A program made the position numbers and the translations under genes. From Pedobacter psychroterrae (GTDB taxonomy: Bacteria > Bacteroidota > Bacteroidia > Sphingobacteriales > Sphingobacteriaceae): 64,000 nt of DNA. Below, in pieces: positions 45,078 to 54,801 of this stretch. Numbering within the stretch: position 1 is the stretch's first letter; each line of letters starts with the position of its first letter. Below the pieces are notes generated by a model. The model saw nothing but the letters and a program-made list of their open reading frames with translations. It searched no databases and was not told the origin of the DNA. The stretch spans positions 1-64,000 of the forward strand of contig NZ_SJSL01000010.1 in NCBI RefSeq assembly GCF_004331695.1, read 5' to 3'.

Positions 45078-47435
45078 ATGCCAGAACCTAATCCTTTTCA
45101 ACTCCAGCCGCTGGAGCCTGTTAATGTAAAGGACATTTTATTAAAGTACTCGCGTAATTGGGCCTGGTTTGCCTTGTCATTAATCTTTTGCATGACACTA
45201 GCGGTTGTCTATCTGAAGTATGCGGCAACGCAATACCGGATCGACAGCACCATTCTGATAGCTGATGATAAAAACGGATCCGATCTTTCTAAAATGGGCG
45301 GACTTTTCAGTGATCTTGAACTTTTTCAGTCGGGTAAAAACATTGATGACCAAATAGAAGTCCTAAAGGGCAAGACCTTAATGCAACGGGTGGTCAGGGA
45401 GCTCAATCTTCAGGTTATTTACGAAAAGCGTGGTAATCTAAAGAACACTGAAATTTACGGAACTGCGCTACCCATCAAGGTAACATCTGGGCGCCTCGAT
45501 TCTGCTGCTTTCGAAAAAGAATTGGTCTTAAAAATATTATCTCCTACACAGTATAGCCTCGATGACGGTGCCGACAAAGGAGTCTACCGTTTTGGTGAGA
45601 CGGTTAACAAGCCATACGGATCCTTCTTGATTACCTCAACTGCAAACCTGTCCTCAGCAGGCAAGGGGGAAATTTTGCTGCATTTCCGGGATATAAAAAG
45701 TCTTGTGAATGATTGCCTGGAAAGCCTTAGCATCACCCCTGTCAACAAAAATGGCAACGTACTGAAATTGAGTATAAACCATACGGTTCCGCAAAAGGGT
45801 ATAGATTTATTAAACAAACTGATTGAGCTTCATAATCTGGAAGCCATAGAAAATAAAAATGAGATCGCCGCTAAAACCATTGTATTTATCGATGACCGGC
45901 TAGTTTACCTAGTTGAAGAGCTGTCTGGGGTTGAAAAGGATGTAGAAACCTATAAACAAAAGAATGATGTTACTGATATCAGTTCTGAATCTCAGCAGTA
46001 TCTGCAAAATACCGTTGAGTATGAGCAAAAACTAAGTGAGTACGACATACAAATCAGCATACTACAATCCATACAAAATTACATGACCGATAGTAAGGGT
46101 CAGACTGACCTTGTACCAAGTTCGCTGAGTATACAGGACGCGACCCTAACAGAATTAATAAATAACTATAACCAGCTGCAGCTACAGCGAAACCGGCTGC
46201 TAAAGTCTAACTATGAAAACAGCCCCGTAGCCGTTAACCTTGCCGAACAACTGGTTTCATTGCGCCAAAATATTCTAGAAAACATAAAAAATATTAAAAA
46301 GGGATTGGCTATCGCCCGCAACAGTTTGCAGAATAAAAACACCAAGTTCGAAAACTTAAAGCAGCATGTCCCATCTATTGAAAGGCAGCTATTAGAAATA
46401 AAAAGACAGCAGAGTATTAAAGAAACTCTTTATCAGTATCTTTTGCAAAAAAGAGAGGAGGCTAGTCTGTCAAAGGCCGCGTCTGTTGCCAGCGTACAAA
46501 TTATTGATAAAGCAGATGTAGACAATATCCCGGTAAAACCAAGAAGATCGGTGATTATTATCCTTGCGTTTATGGCTGCATTGCTGCTACCTGTTTCCGG
46601 AATATCATTGATCAGCTTGTTTAACAACAAAGTGTCGATCATTGAAGACATTAAAAAAATCGGCGCTCCAGTGCTTGGCGAAATCCTGCATGCAGTACAA
46701 AATGAGCGCTTTTTGGTGAGGAAAGAAAATCGAACTGTTCTTTCTGAGTTATTCCGGTTACTAAGGAGTAAACTCCAGATATCCGCGACAGAAGATAAAA
46801 ACAAGACGATCCTGGTTACGTCTACCATGAGCGGGGAAGGCAAAACCTTTTTCTGCATCAATATGGGTGCAACATTGGCATTGGCAGGAAAAAAGGTGGT
46901 GTTACTTGAATTTGACTTAAGGAAACCAAAATTACTGTCAGACATTGGTTTATCGGTAACCAAGGGGATTACCAACTATCTGGTATCAAATAAAATTGAG
47001 CTGGATGACCTTATAACTAAAGTACCCGATATTGACAACCTATATGTTATAGGCTGCGGCCAGATGCCGCCAAATCCCTCCGAACTATTACTGAGTGAGC
47101 GGATGAATGAACTGTTTACGATTCTAAAAGAGAAGTTTGACCATATAATAATTGACTCCCCCCCTGTAGCTTTAATCGCTGATACCTATAGTCTGGCTCC
47201 ATTTGCCGACCGAACATTGTATTTAATCAGGTATAACTATACCCTAAAAAACCAAGTGGGAATTGTAAAAGAAATATTTGAAGAAAAAACGCTCAAAAAC
47301 ATGATGCTGATTATGAATGACGGGCGACGCGAAAATGTTCCAGCCTATAATTATGGGTACCAGTACAACTATGGTTATGAGAAAAAATATGAAAAGAAAC
47401 CGTGGTTCAAACGAATATTTAGCTGGCGGTCATGA
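45078..47435 (+). CDS. wzc: Wzc-like polysaccharide copolymerase and tyrosine autokinase
   Basis: A 785-residue inner-membrane protein. The Wzz domain is N-terminal with a first helix near 33-52, a long periplasmic coiled coil lies near 260-460, and a second helix near 490-512 (SVIIILAFMAALLLPVSGISLI). The cytoplasmic BY-kinase shows Walker A SGEGKTFF (about 592), Walker A' LLEFDLRKPKL, Walker B HIIIDSPPV, and a C-terminal tyrosine cluster YNYGYQYNYGYEKKY (about 757-771) that is autophosphorylated. It controls chain length and export with Wza. Confidence 0.95.
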   Translation: MPEPNPFQLQPLEPVNVKDILLKYSRNWAWFALSLIFCMTLAVVYLKYAATQYRIDSTILIADDKNGSDLSKMGGLFSDLELFQSGKNIDDQIEVLKGKTLMQRVVRELNLQVIYEKRGNLKNTEIYGTALPIKVTSGRLDSAAFEKELVLKILSPTQYSLDDGADKGVYRFGETVNKPYGSFLITSTANLSSAGKGEILLHFRDIKSLVNDCLESLSITPVNKNGNVLKLSINHTVPQKGIDLLNKLIELHNLEAIENKNEIAAKTIVFIDDRLVYLVEELSGVEKDVETYKQKNDVTDISSESQQYLQNTVEYEQKLSEYDIQISILQSIQNYMTDSKGQTDLVPSSLSIQDATLTELINNYNQLQLQRNRLLKSNYENSPVAVNLAEQLVSLRQNILENIKNIKKGLAIARNSLQNKNTKFENLKQHVPSIERQLLEIKRQQSIKETLYQYLLQKREEASLSKAASVASVQIIDKADVDNIPVKPRRSVIIILAFMAALLLPVSGISLISLFNNKVSIIEDIKKIGAPVLGEILHAVQNERFLVRKENRTVLSELFRLLRSKLQISATEDKNKTILVTSTMSGEGKTFFCINMGATLALAGKKVVLLEFDLRKPKLLSDIGLSVTKGITNYLVSNKIELDDLITKVPDIDNLYVIGCGQMPPNPSELLLSERMNELFTILKEKFDHIIIDSPPVALIADTYSLAPFADRTLYLIRYNYTLKNQVGIVKEIFEEKTLKNMMLIMNDGRRENVPAYNYGYQYNYGYEKKYEKKPWFKRIFSWRS

Positions 47436-47456
47436 GTCTTAACGTAGCATTCACAT

Positions 47457-48740
47457 ATGGTTAAAAGGTTTTTGAAGGGAGATCAGGCCAAAAACTATTA
47501 CTATTCATTTTTTGGCAACTTAGCTAGCGCAGCAAGCCAGTGGGTAGTTTTGATGCTCCTATCCAAACTATACGGCACTGCGCAAATGGGCGATTATGCC
47601 TTAGCGATGGCCTGGATATTGCCTCTATTTGCCTTCTTTTCCTTTCAGATCCGCAACATTCATGTGAGTGACCAGGCCGGCGAATACGGCTTCAACGTGT
47701 TCCTTAAAATCAGGATTGCCTGTGCCCTGTTATTCTTTGTCACAGTAACATCTATTGGCTTTTTATTTTACAAACCTATCGCAACCATATTTCTCCTTGG
47801 TGCATTTTTCAAGAGCTTTGAACTGGTGAGCGATATGATCCATGCAGAATTCCATAAACGCAAGAAAAACGAGGTTTACGGTAAAATGCTAATCTTTAGG
47901 TCTATCCTATCTATACTATTGAACGTAGCTATGTTTAGCATGGTCAAATCTTATCAGCTGGCATTGATATCGATGCCGCTCGCTTATTTGTGCAGTATGC
48001 TTATAGATTTCAGACTATTAAAGGGTCTGAAAATGAATATCAGCCTCAAAGTTGATAACTCGTTGGTTAAAAAGTTTTTGATGACGGGGGTGTTTACAGG
48101 TTTGTCGCTTTTACTGGGATATATGATGCCCAATATCCCGCGCCTGATACTGGACAAATATCGCAGCAGCTTTGAACTAGGATTGTTTTCCGGATACCTT
48201 TCACTCATTATAATGACACGCATATTTGTACAGGCTGTTGTACAAAACAGCCTGCCCTATCTAGCACAGTACTATGATGCGTGCAACTACGGCAAATTCA
48301 TATCGACCTTAAAAAAAGAAGCGGTGATCATAACAGGATTAGGCTTGCTTCAATTTGTATTGGTGCCTTTCAGTAACCTTTTTTTTCCTTTGCTTTTTAA
48401 CAAGGATTTCTCAGACAATCATATTCTGCTATGTCTGATCTTTGCAGGGTCTGTATTTTCATTTTTAGGTTTTGTGCTAAATAATGCCGTCAACGCTATG
48501 AAAATATTGCATATGCAGCTGCCGGTTTACGCAAGTCTGGTAGCCCTGGCCTTTGTATTGGGGTATCTTTTGATTCCCAGATATGGACTCAACGGTGCCG
48601 GCTGGACTTTCCTGACGGTTAACCTTTGCACCGCCGCCCTATTGCTTTTAATAATTCTATTGAAGCTCCGCACAAAACTAAAGACTGAAGGGTCTTCCCC
48701 TGACAACATAGTTGACTTTAAAGTAACAGCCGGTGAATAA
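47457..48740 (+). CDS. wzx: Wzx-like polysaccharide flippase
   Basis: A 427-residue membrane protein with about 12-14 helices and the MOP-superfamily start NLASAASQWVVLMLLSKLYGTAQMGDYALA. It moves the lipid-linked repeat unit across the inner membrane. The gene overlaps the next one by 8 bases, and Wzc precedes it by 21 bases. Substrate specificity cannot be inferred. Confidence 0.9.
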   Translation: MVKRFLKGDQAKNYYYSFFGNLASAASQWVVLMLLSKLYGTAQMGDYALAMAWILPLFAFFSFQIRNIHVSDQAGEYGFNVFLKIRIACALLFFVTVTSIGFLFYKPIATIFLLGAFFKSFELVSDMIHAEFHKRKKNEVYGKMLIFRSILSILLNVAMFSMVKSYQLALISMPLAYLCSMLIDFRLLKGLKMNISLKVDNSLVKKFLMTGVFTGLSLLLGYMMPNIPRLILDKYRSSFELGLFSGYLSLIIMTRIFVQAVVQNSLPYLAQYYDACNYGKFISTLKKEAVIITGLGLLQFVLVPFSNLFFPLLFNKDFSDNHILLCLIFAGSVFSFLGFVLNNAVNAMKILHMQLPVYASLVALAFVLGYLLIPRYGLNGAGWTFLTVNLCTAALLLLIILLKLRTKLKTEGSSPDNIVDFKVTAGE

Positions 48741-50187
48741 TATTGAGCGAATTTCAGTCGCGATTGCGGTCACAAGTGCAATTAACCTGTTTATGCTCTT
48801 GGCGCTAAATGTACCGTTTGACTGGTACTTGCTTCCACTAACTGTTTGTGGCATTATTTCCGTTTACCAAATCGTATATCTAATCGACATTACCCGACAG
48901 CATGGTTTAAGGCTGCCGCTTGTATTTTACTTTTATTGTACACTTTGGTTTAGCTGCTATCTCGCCCCACTGCTGCATTTTGCCTTGAATTTTTGGCTCA
49001 TCTTTAATAATTCGCTCATATTGCCAGGAAAATGGGAACCCTATGTACTGATCATAGCCACCATGAATGCAATAGGTCTTATTCTGTTTGTGTTTGCCTA
49101 TCGGTTCTTTTACGGACTTCGAAAACCACAAAACAAAATTTATCTGTTGCAAAGTAACAAGAAGCTGAATTATGTCTATCTGCTGTGTTTTATCAGTTTT
49201 GCCTTCCAAATATTCATTTATAGTAAACTAGGCGGTATTTCGGGCTTCATTGCTGCCTATGAGGCACGGGGCGAAGAGCAAAGTTTCGCTGGCTATGGAA
49301 TCCTTTTTATCATATCTGAATTCTTCCCCATAGCACTAGTATTCATATTCTACATCAAAGCCTTATACAGTCCTAAGCTGCGTAATGGTAAAAACATCTT
49401 TATTTTCCTGGCGATACTTTTTGTAGCCTGCATCTTTTTTGGGGGGCTTCGGGGCAGTCGCAGCAATACGGTACTTACTATGGTTCAGGCCTGCCTGATC
49501 CTACATTTTTTTATCAGAAAATTTCAGATAAAAGAGATGGTAATTGGGGTAGCCTTTCTGGTCAGCTTTATGTATGTCTATAAATTTTACAAGCAAGGTG
49601 GTACCGAAGCAGTTACTGCATATACGGAAGGTAAGCTGGACGTGTCCGAGTACAAATATAATTTTGACGTATTCGACATGTTGCTTACGGATTTTGCGCG
49701 GGCCGATATACAGCCCTACCTGGTTTACCGTTACGACAATTCAAACTATCAGCCCAAGCTTGGCGAAACCTATCTGGGTTTTATACATTTCTTTCCGGCA
49801 TTTATGGTCGACAAAAGCGCAATAACCACAAAAAAAACAGCAGCCACAGAATTGCTGTATAATTATAAAGGTGATGTGTTAGGATTTTATACCACGAGGA
49901 TCTTTGGCCTCTTGGGCGAATATATTTTGAATTTTGGCTACTACACCGCTTTCTTAATTTTCCTGCCTCTGGCTTTTTTTATTGCGGCTCTTGATAAGTG
50001 GGTCTATTCTCTGGCTGCTTCGGATGTGAGGAATTTTATTGTGCCATTATGGATATTGTTTGTGATTACATTGTTTAATGCTGACCTCGATAATGCCATA
50101 TTCTTTTATATAAAACGCATATTTCCAGTAATGGTAATGCTATGGTTGGTTACAGACAAGTTTTTAATTAAACGGTCACTTGAATAG
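48733..50187 (+). CDS. wzy: Wzy-like oligosaccharide repeat-unit polymerase
   Basis: A 484-residue membrane protein starting at GTG 48733 inside the flippase gene. It has about 12 hydrophobic helices and the large periplasmic loop expected of O-antigen-type polymerases (LGGISGFIAAYEARGEE, FFGGLRGSRSNTVLTMVQA, LLTDFARADIQPYLVYRYD). It joins repeat units on the outer face of the inner membrane. The assignment rests on topology, loop pattern and its place after wzx, since Wzy proteins are poorly conserved. Confidence 0.88.
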   Translation: MNNIERISVAIAVTSAINLFMLLALNVPFDWYLLPLTVCGIISVYQIVYLIDITRQHGLRLPLVFYFYCTLWFSCYLAPLLHFALNFWLIFNNSLILPGKWEPYVLIIATMNAIGLILFVFAYRFFYGLRKPQNKIYLLQSNKKLNYVYLLCFISFAFQIFIYSKLGGISGFIAAYEARGEEQSFAGYGILFIISEFFPIALVFIFYIKALYSPKLRNGKNIFIFLAILFVACIFFGGLRGSRSNTVLTMVQACLILHFFIRKFQIKEMVIGVAFLVSFMYVYKFYKQGGTEAVTAYTEGKLDVSEYKYNFDVFDMLLTDFARADIQPYLVYRYDNSNYQPKLGETYLGFIHFFPAFMVDKSAITTKKTAATELLYNYKGDVLGFYTTRIFGLLGEYILNFGYYTAFLIFLPLAFFIAALDKWVYSLAASDVRNFIVPLWILFVITLFNADLDNAIFFYIKRIFPVMVMLWLVTDKFLIKRSLE

Positions 50188-50216
50188 ATAACGTTGTTTA
50201 CACTTATATAATAAAA

Positions 50217-50459
50217 ATGGATAGGATAGAAATTTTAAGGCAAATCAATATCATTTTTGCAGAGTTGCTGGATAATCAAAATATTCAAATAACTGAAGCT
50301 ACAGTGGCTTATGACATTGAAGATTGGGACTCCCTGATGCATTTGCAACTGGCTGTTGCGATTGAAAAGAACTTTGAGGTACGCTTCAATTTACAGGAAA
50401 TTCAAAGCTGGGTTGGGGTAAAAGATATTATTGATAGTGTTGTCCAGAGGCTAAATTAA
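50217..50459 (+). CDS. Acyl carrier protein 1 of the exopolysaccharide locus
   Basis: An 80-residue four-helix carrier protein. Ser39 in the motif DWDSLMHLQLAVAIE would carry the 4'-phosphopantetheine arm. It differs from the fatty-acid ACP signature (DSL with more acidic flanks) and closely resembles the second copy at 55198. It sits 10 bases ahead of the methyltransferase gene. It probably carries a small acyl group destined for the polymer rather than growing fatty acids. Confidence 0.93.
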   Translation: MDRIEILRQINIIFAELLDNQNIQITEATVAYDIEDWDSLMHLQLAVAIEKNFEVRFNLQEIQSWVGVKDIIDSVVQRLN

Positions 50460-50469
50460 GATTCCTGGT

Positions 50470-51372
50470 ATGATAACTTTTAATCTTGAGGTCATCTTGA
50501 ACAAAATTCAAGACCGTAATCTACATCACGCAGTAAAATTGCGTAACAATACCCACGATCTGGGAGATTTATATCACCATAAAGCCAGCCTTTTTCTTAA
50601 GAAGTACGAGGCGTATCTACAACGGGAGGGGGAGAACATTGATTTTGGGATTAATCGTTATTTAATAATGTTGGAGACGATGCTACAGGAACGTATTCAA
50701 TTTATCAAAACCGGTCAATATTCAAATACTTCGTTTGAGGAAGTAGAAAAATCTGTGTATGCCAACCCGGAGGCGATGGTGTCTCACATGCATGGCTTAG
50801 TGCTAGCGCAGTTTTTATGGCCTGATCAATACACACGATTTTTGTTTTTCAGTACGAACTTTCATAAGTATTTCAACGATTTCTGTACCTATCTGGAAAT
50901 TGGCGGCGGACATGGATTGTACCTCAATGAAGCTATTGAATTATTTCCCCAGGCAAGACAATTTGATCTTGTTGATATCAGCCAAAGTTCTATAGATCTT
51001 GCCAAGGGCATTATTGATAACGACAGGGTAAACTACTACCATAAAAACGTCTATGACTTTGATGAGAACGAGTACAATTTTATAACCATGGGTGAAGTGC
51101 TTGAGCATGTAGAAGACCCTCTGGGTCTATTGACAAAAACTGTCAGTTTATTGTCACCAAATGGCGTATGCTATATCACAACCCCAATTAATTCACCTAT
51201 GCTCGATCACATTTACCTTTTTAATGACGAAGAAGAAATACGCACGTTGTTTCATTCGGCAGGGTTACAGATCATCGAAGAAAAAATAGCGATATCAGAT
51301 AATAAATCAACTACTTATGCCAAAAAGAACAAAACGCCGGTCATGTATGCGGCTTTTTTAAAGAAAATATGA
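50470..51372 (+). CDS. Class I SAM-dependent methyltransferase
   Basis: A 300-residue cytoplasmic protein. The N-terminal 130 residues are helical and unlike common methyltransferases. The Rossmann domain has motif I YLEIGGGHGLYLNEA (about 139-153), FDLVDISQSSIDLA, and motif IV ITMGEVLEHVEDPLGLL. It transfers a methyl group to a sugar, an acyl chain or a carrier-bound substrate. The position between an ACP gene and a hexapeptide acyltransferase gene (overlap 4 bases) suggests an ACP-bound or sugar substrate; that is inference. Confidence 0.85.
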   Translation: MITFNLEVILNKIQDRNLHHAVKLRNNTHDLGDLYHHKASLFLKKYEAYLQREGENIDFGINRYLIMLETMLQERIQFIKTGQYSNTSFEEVEKSVYANPEAMVSHMHGLVLAQFLWPDQYTRFLFFSTNFHKYFNDFCTYLEIGGGHGLYLNEAIELFPQARQFDLVDISQSSIDLAKGIIDNDRVNYYHKNVYDFDENEYNFITMGEVLEHVEDPLGLLTKTVSLLSPNGVCYITTPINSPMLDHIYLFNDEEEIRTLFHSAGLQIIEEKIAISDNKSTTYAKKNKTPVMYAAFLKKI

Positions 51373-51896
51373 AATTAAAGCTATCAATTATTTATTCATG
51401 GATCGTAAGGATGGCAACCATATGGTTGCCTGACATTCCGGTCTTCATGCGGTTCCGAGGATTTCTCTACTCATTTATGATGAAGCAGTGTGGCCGTGAT
51501 TTTCAGGTGCCGTCAACAGTCATCATCAACTCGTTAAGTGGATTGGTTGTCGGTGATCATGTTGGAATGGGGCATAGAGTGGTAATTATAGCTACCGATC
51601 TTGAAATTGGGGACGAAGCGATGATTGGCCCTAATTGTGTGATATCAGGTGGTAATCATACATTCTATAAAACGTCTTATCGAAATGGCCCGCATGTGCC
51701 AAAACCTATAAAAATTAAAGCGGGCTCCTGGATTGCGGGTAACTGCTCTGTAACCGCAGGAAGCATCCTGCCGGAGCGGTCTGTACTCGCTGCCGGTTCT
51801 GTATTGACAAAAGCCTTCAAACAACCGGACTGTATATATTCGGGTTCTCCCGCAAAATTTATCGTCGAAACCCATAATGATGTCCTGCCCTGTTAA
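51369..51896 (+). CDS. Left-handed beta-helix (hexapeptide) acyltransferase
   Basis: A 175-residue protein with hexapeptide repeats (LVVGDHVGMGHRVVII, LEIGDEAMIGPNCVI, IKIKAGSWIAGNCSV) and the catalytic His in ISGGNHTFYK. Members transfer acetyl or longer acyl groups to sugars. The N-terminal extension (MKLKLSIIYSWIVRMATIWLP) is typical of polysaccharide-locus members. It overlaps the methyltransferase gene (ATGA) and the next gene by about 20 bases, indicating tight coupling. Donor could be acetyl-CoA or the nearby ACP. Confidence 0.9.
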   Translation: MKLKLSIIYSWIVRMATIWLPDIPVFMRFRGFLYSFMMKQCGRDFQVPSTVIINSLSGLVVGDHVGMGHRVVIIATDLEIGDEAMIGPNCVISGGNHTFYKTSYRNGPHVPKPIKIKAGSWIAGNCSVTAGSILPERSVLAAGSVLTKAFKQPDCIYSGSPAKFIVETHNDVLPC

Positions 51897-53013
51897 AAAT
51901 CTATTGATAATGATGTGCCTGCTGGCAGTTGCATTTGGCTGCTATGCACAAAGTGACGGGTATGTTTATAAGCCTGTGCCCGCTGAATATTTGGAAAGGA
52001 AGATACCTTCCTCGCTGGTGCAAAAAGCAGATCAGCTTAAACGTCGGGCCTTTCCCATTGAATCAGTTTTACCAATAAATTACGTAACGGACGGCACCAT
52101 CGACTATACCCGTTACGTACAGGCCGCCATGGATGCTCACCTGATTGTTTTGATGCCTGATTTTCCGGTACTTGTAAACGATTCAGGCCTGAATGTGAGA
52201 ACTGGACAATCCATCATTTTCAATACCCTCTCCAAGATAGTTTTGGTGCCAAGCCGCCTCAATACCTATGAAATACTCCGGGTACATAACGCAGATAATG
52301 TATTTATATATCAACCAGTCATTACTGGTGATAAAGGAAAACACCTGGATACGTTGGGACAATGGGGTATGGGAATAGCTATCCGGGCATCGGAAAATGT
52401 AGTTCTGGTTAAACCGCAAATCTCTAAATGCTGGGGTGATGGAATTTACATAGGACAATTGAATAAAAAGCCTGCGAGAAATATTACTATAATAGAACCT
52501 CTACTCGACGACAACAGAAGGAACGGCCTTTCAGTTACAGCGGTGAATGGTTTAAAGATTATAGGAGGTGTAATTTCAAATTCGAACGGACAAAATCCAA
52601 AAAGTGGGATAGACATAGAGCCAAATCATAATCATGATGTTATTGACAGCATCACCATTAGTGAAACTGTAACATTTAACCACGCTTCATATGGCATCGT
52701 CATATCTCTGCAGCATCTGTTGGGAAGAGCGAGTGGTAAAAGTAACATTACGTTAATAAAGACTATCGACGATAGTTCAGGCATTGGGTTGGGTATCATT
52801 GGTAAACCTTTAGACGGTGTATTGGATGGCCGGATAAGAATAAGCGGCCCTGCGTTGCTTAACAACAGAAAAATGCCGATCCGCTTACCTTTGCGCCCCT
52901 TTGGTTTGAAGGTAGAATTGAGTGGGCTTATGATTGAAACGCCCTTCAAATATTATAAAACCGACCGCATAAAAGCCATCTTGAAAAAGAAGCATAACAT
53001 CATTGTTCAGTAG
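51877..53013 (+). CDS. Exported right-handed parallel beta-helix protein (lyase/epimerase-like)
   Basis: A 378-residue secreted protein. The signal is LLIMMCLLAVAFGCYAQ; either signal peptidase I after YAQ or a weak lipobox at FGC is possible. The repeating coil pattern is clear: VFIYQPVITGDKG, VVLVKPQISKCWGDGIYIG, ITIIEPLLDDNRRNGLSV, LKIIGGVISNSNG, SITISETVTFNHASYGIVI. It resembles pectate-lyase-fold enzymes found in exopolysaccharide loci (AlgG-like) that cut or epimerise the polymer in the periplasm. The catalytic residues could not be fixed. Two ATGs (51877, 51880) are possible starts. Confidence 0.82.
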   Translation: MMSCPVKNLLIMMCLLAVAFGCYAQSDGYVYKPVPAEYLERKIPSSLVQKADQLKRRAFPIESVLPINYVTDGTIDYTRYVQAAMDAHLIVLMPDFPVLVNDSGLNVRTGQSIIFNTLSKIVLVPSRLNTYEILRVHNADNVFIYQPVITGDKGKHLDTLGQWGMGIAIRASENVVLVKPQISKCWGDGIYIGQLNKKPARNITIIEPLLDDNRRNGLSVTAVNGLKIIGGVISNSNGQNPKSGIDIEPNHNHDVIDSITISETVTFNHASYGIVISLQHLLGRASGKSNITLIKTIDDSSGIGLGIIGKPLDGVLDGRIRISGPALLNNRKMPIRLPLRPFGLKVELSGLMIETPFKYYKTDRIKAILKKKHNIIVQ

Positions 53014-53097
53014 GTGTTAAGCCCGGCCTTCAGAATTTACAAAAGGTTCATTTAAAACGCACATAGGGTTAAAGTTCTTTTCAAATCTTTGTAAACG

Positions 53098-53841
53098 ATG
53101 ATCTCAATAATCTCCGCCACATACAATTGCTCGGCTTTTATCGAACAAACCATTATGTCTGTTCAGCAACAAACATATCCAGACTGGGAAATGATCATTA
53201 TCGATGACAGTTCGACTGACAATACGCTTGACTTTATCAAAGCGGCGTCGTTGGCTGACACGAGAATAAAATACCTGGTAAATGATGAAAATATGGGTCC
53301 GGCTAAAACGCGGAACAGGGGTATTGAAATGGCTACTGGGAACTACATGGCTTTTTTGGATGGTGATGATCTCTGGTTACCGGAATTTTTAGCCGTCTCG
53401 TTAGATTTTATGGAAAAAAACAATTATCGATTCATTTTTTCATCCTACCGGAGGGTGGATGTAGAATTGAATCCATTGTACGAGGATTTTATCGTGCCGA
53501 AGAAAGTCTCTTATCATAGTTTATTGAAAACATGTCCTATATCCTGCTTAACAGCGGTGATTAACATTGGAGTAACAGGCAAGTTTTACATGCCGGATAT
53601 TGCCAAAAGGCAGGATTACGGGTTGTGGTTATCCATATTGAGAAAGGTTGACTTTGCTTATGGGATCCAGCAACCGCTAGCCATTTACAGGATGCGTAAA
53701 AATTCAATATCACGAAATAAATATAAGGCCATGCTCTATGTTTGGAAGGTTTACCGGGATTTAGAAAAGCTGGATCCATTGTATTCAAGCTACCTGATGG
53801 TAAACTATGTCATAAACGGGTTAAAAAAATATGGGAGATGA
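53098..53841 (+). CDS. Glycosyltransferase family 2 (GT-A)
   Basis: A 247-residue GT2 enzyme: ISIISATYNCSAFIEQTIMSV at the start, WEMIIIDDSSTDNT, the metal-binding DxD-type motif in AFLDGDDLW (about 81-89), and an ED/QD-type catalytic segment near KRQDYGLWLSILRK. It adds a sugar to the lipid-linked repeat unit on the cytoplasmic side. It is coupled to the next gene by an ATGA overlap. Confidence 0.93.
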   Translation: MISIISATYNCSAFIEQTIMSVQQQTYPDWEMIIIDDSSTDNTLDFIKAASLADTRIKYLVNDENMGPAKTRNRGIEMATGNYMAFLDGDDLWLPEFLAVSLDFMEKNNYRFIFSSYRRVDVELNPLYEDFIVPKKVSYHSLLKTCPISCLTAVINIGVTGKFYMPDIAKRQDYGLWLSILRKVDFAYGIQQPLAIYRMRKNSISRNKYKAMLYVWKVYRDLEKLDPLYSSYLMVNYVINGLKKYGR

Positions 53842-54761
53842 AATTGGTCTCAGTAACTGGACATAATGGATTTGTAGGGAGTAACCTTATACCATATTTA
53901 ATGAATCAGAATTTTGAAGTGACTGGAGTAGGACGCAGGACAATTCCCGATGCTGAATATCAACAAATTGCTTATGATGAATTGCCTCTTCATAAATGTG
54001 AGGCCCTTATTCATTTAGCTGGTAAGGCGCACGACCTCAAAGGAAGTGGTAGTAGTGCGGAATATTTCGAGGTAAATACAGAATTGACAAAGAATATATT
54101 TAACACTTTTTTGCAATCGGATGCTACAGTGTTTATCTACATTAGCAGCGTAAAAGCGGCCGCTGATAGCATTGAGGGTATTCTTTATGAAGACGTTGAA
54201 GCCAGACCTTTAACCGCTTATGGTCAATCAAAATTAATGGCGGAAGAATTCCTACTGCACAGAATTTTGCCCAAAGGAAAACGTGTGTATGTTCTCAGGC
54301 CATGTATGATCCATGGACCCGGTAATAAAGGCAATTTAAATCTGTTGCTTCAGGTTATTAAAAAGAGCCTACCCTATCCGCTTGCCGCATTTGAAAATAA
54401 GCGTTCGCTTTTATCTATTCAAAACTTGCTTTTTACAATTAACGCGTTGATTAATGATAGTCAAATTGCAAGCGGGATATACAACATTGCAGATGATGAA
54501 CCTCTTTCTACAAATGAAATAGTCGATGCATTGGGAGAGGCACTAAATAAAAAAGCAGTGAAATGGAGAATTAATCCGGGTTTAATAAGAATTCTGGCGT
54601 CAATTGGTGATCGCTTTCCACTACCATTAAATTCGGACAAACTACAAAAGCTCACGGAGAGTTTTGTGGTAAACAACGATAAAATAAAGAAAGCAATGTC
54701 CATTACAAATTTCAGCATAAGCTCAAAGGAGGGATTAACATACACAGCCTTGAACATATAG
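53838..54761 (+). CDS. NAD-dependent epimerase/reductase (WbpV-like)
   Basis: A 307-residue short-chain dehydrogenase started at ATG 53838, which overlaps the GT2 stop; the longer frame lies in the GT2 gene. Motifs are VTGHNGFVGSNLIPYL (residues 5-20), LIHLAGKAHDL, YISSVKAAAD and YGQSKLMAEEFL with the YxxxK pair. It resembles the 4-reductases that make UDP-QuiNAc or UDP-FucNAc and normally pair with WecA/WbpL-type transferases. Such a transferase exists at the other end of this locus (32201), so together they may define the first sugar. Confidence 0.85.
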   Translation: MKLVSVTGHNGFVGSNLIPYLMNQNFEVTGVGRRTIPDAEYQQIAYDELPLHKCEALIHLAGKAHDLKGSGSSAEYFEVNTELTKNIFNTFLQSDATVFIYISSVKAAADSIEGILYEDVEARPLTAYGQSKLMAEEFLLHRILPKGKRVYVLRPCMIHGPGNKGNLNLLLQVIKKSLPYPLAAFENKRSLLSIQNLLFTINALINDSQIASGIYNIADDEPLSTNEIVDALGEALNKKAVKWRINPGLIRILASIGDRFPLPLNSDKLQKLTESFVVNNDKIKKAMSITNFSISSKEGLTYTALNI

Positions 54762-54801
54762 TAGACCACACTTAATTTTACATTTTTTTCGGATATAAAG
54801 T

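Noticed and set aside
53742..53837. Longer start for the WbpV-like epimerase
   Set aside because: It lies inside the GT2 gene; the Rossmann motif begins right after ATG 53838, which overlaps the GT2 stop.
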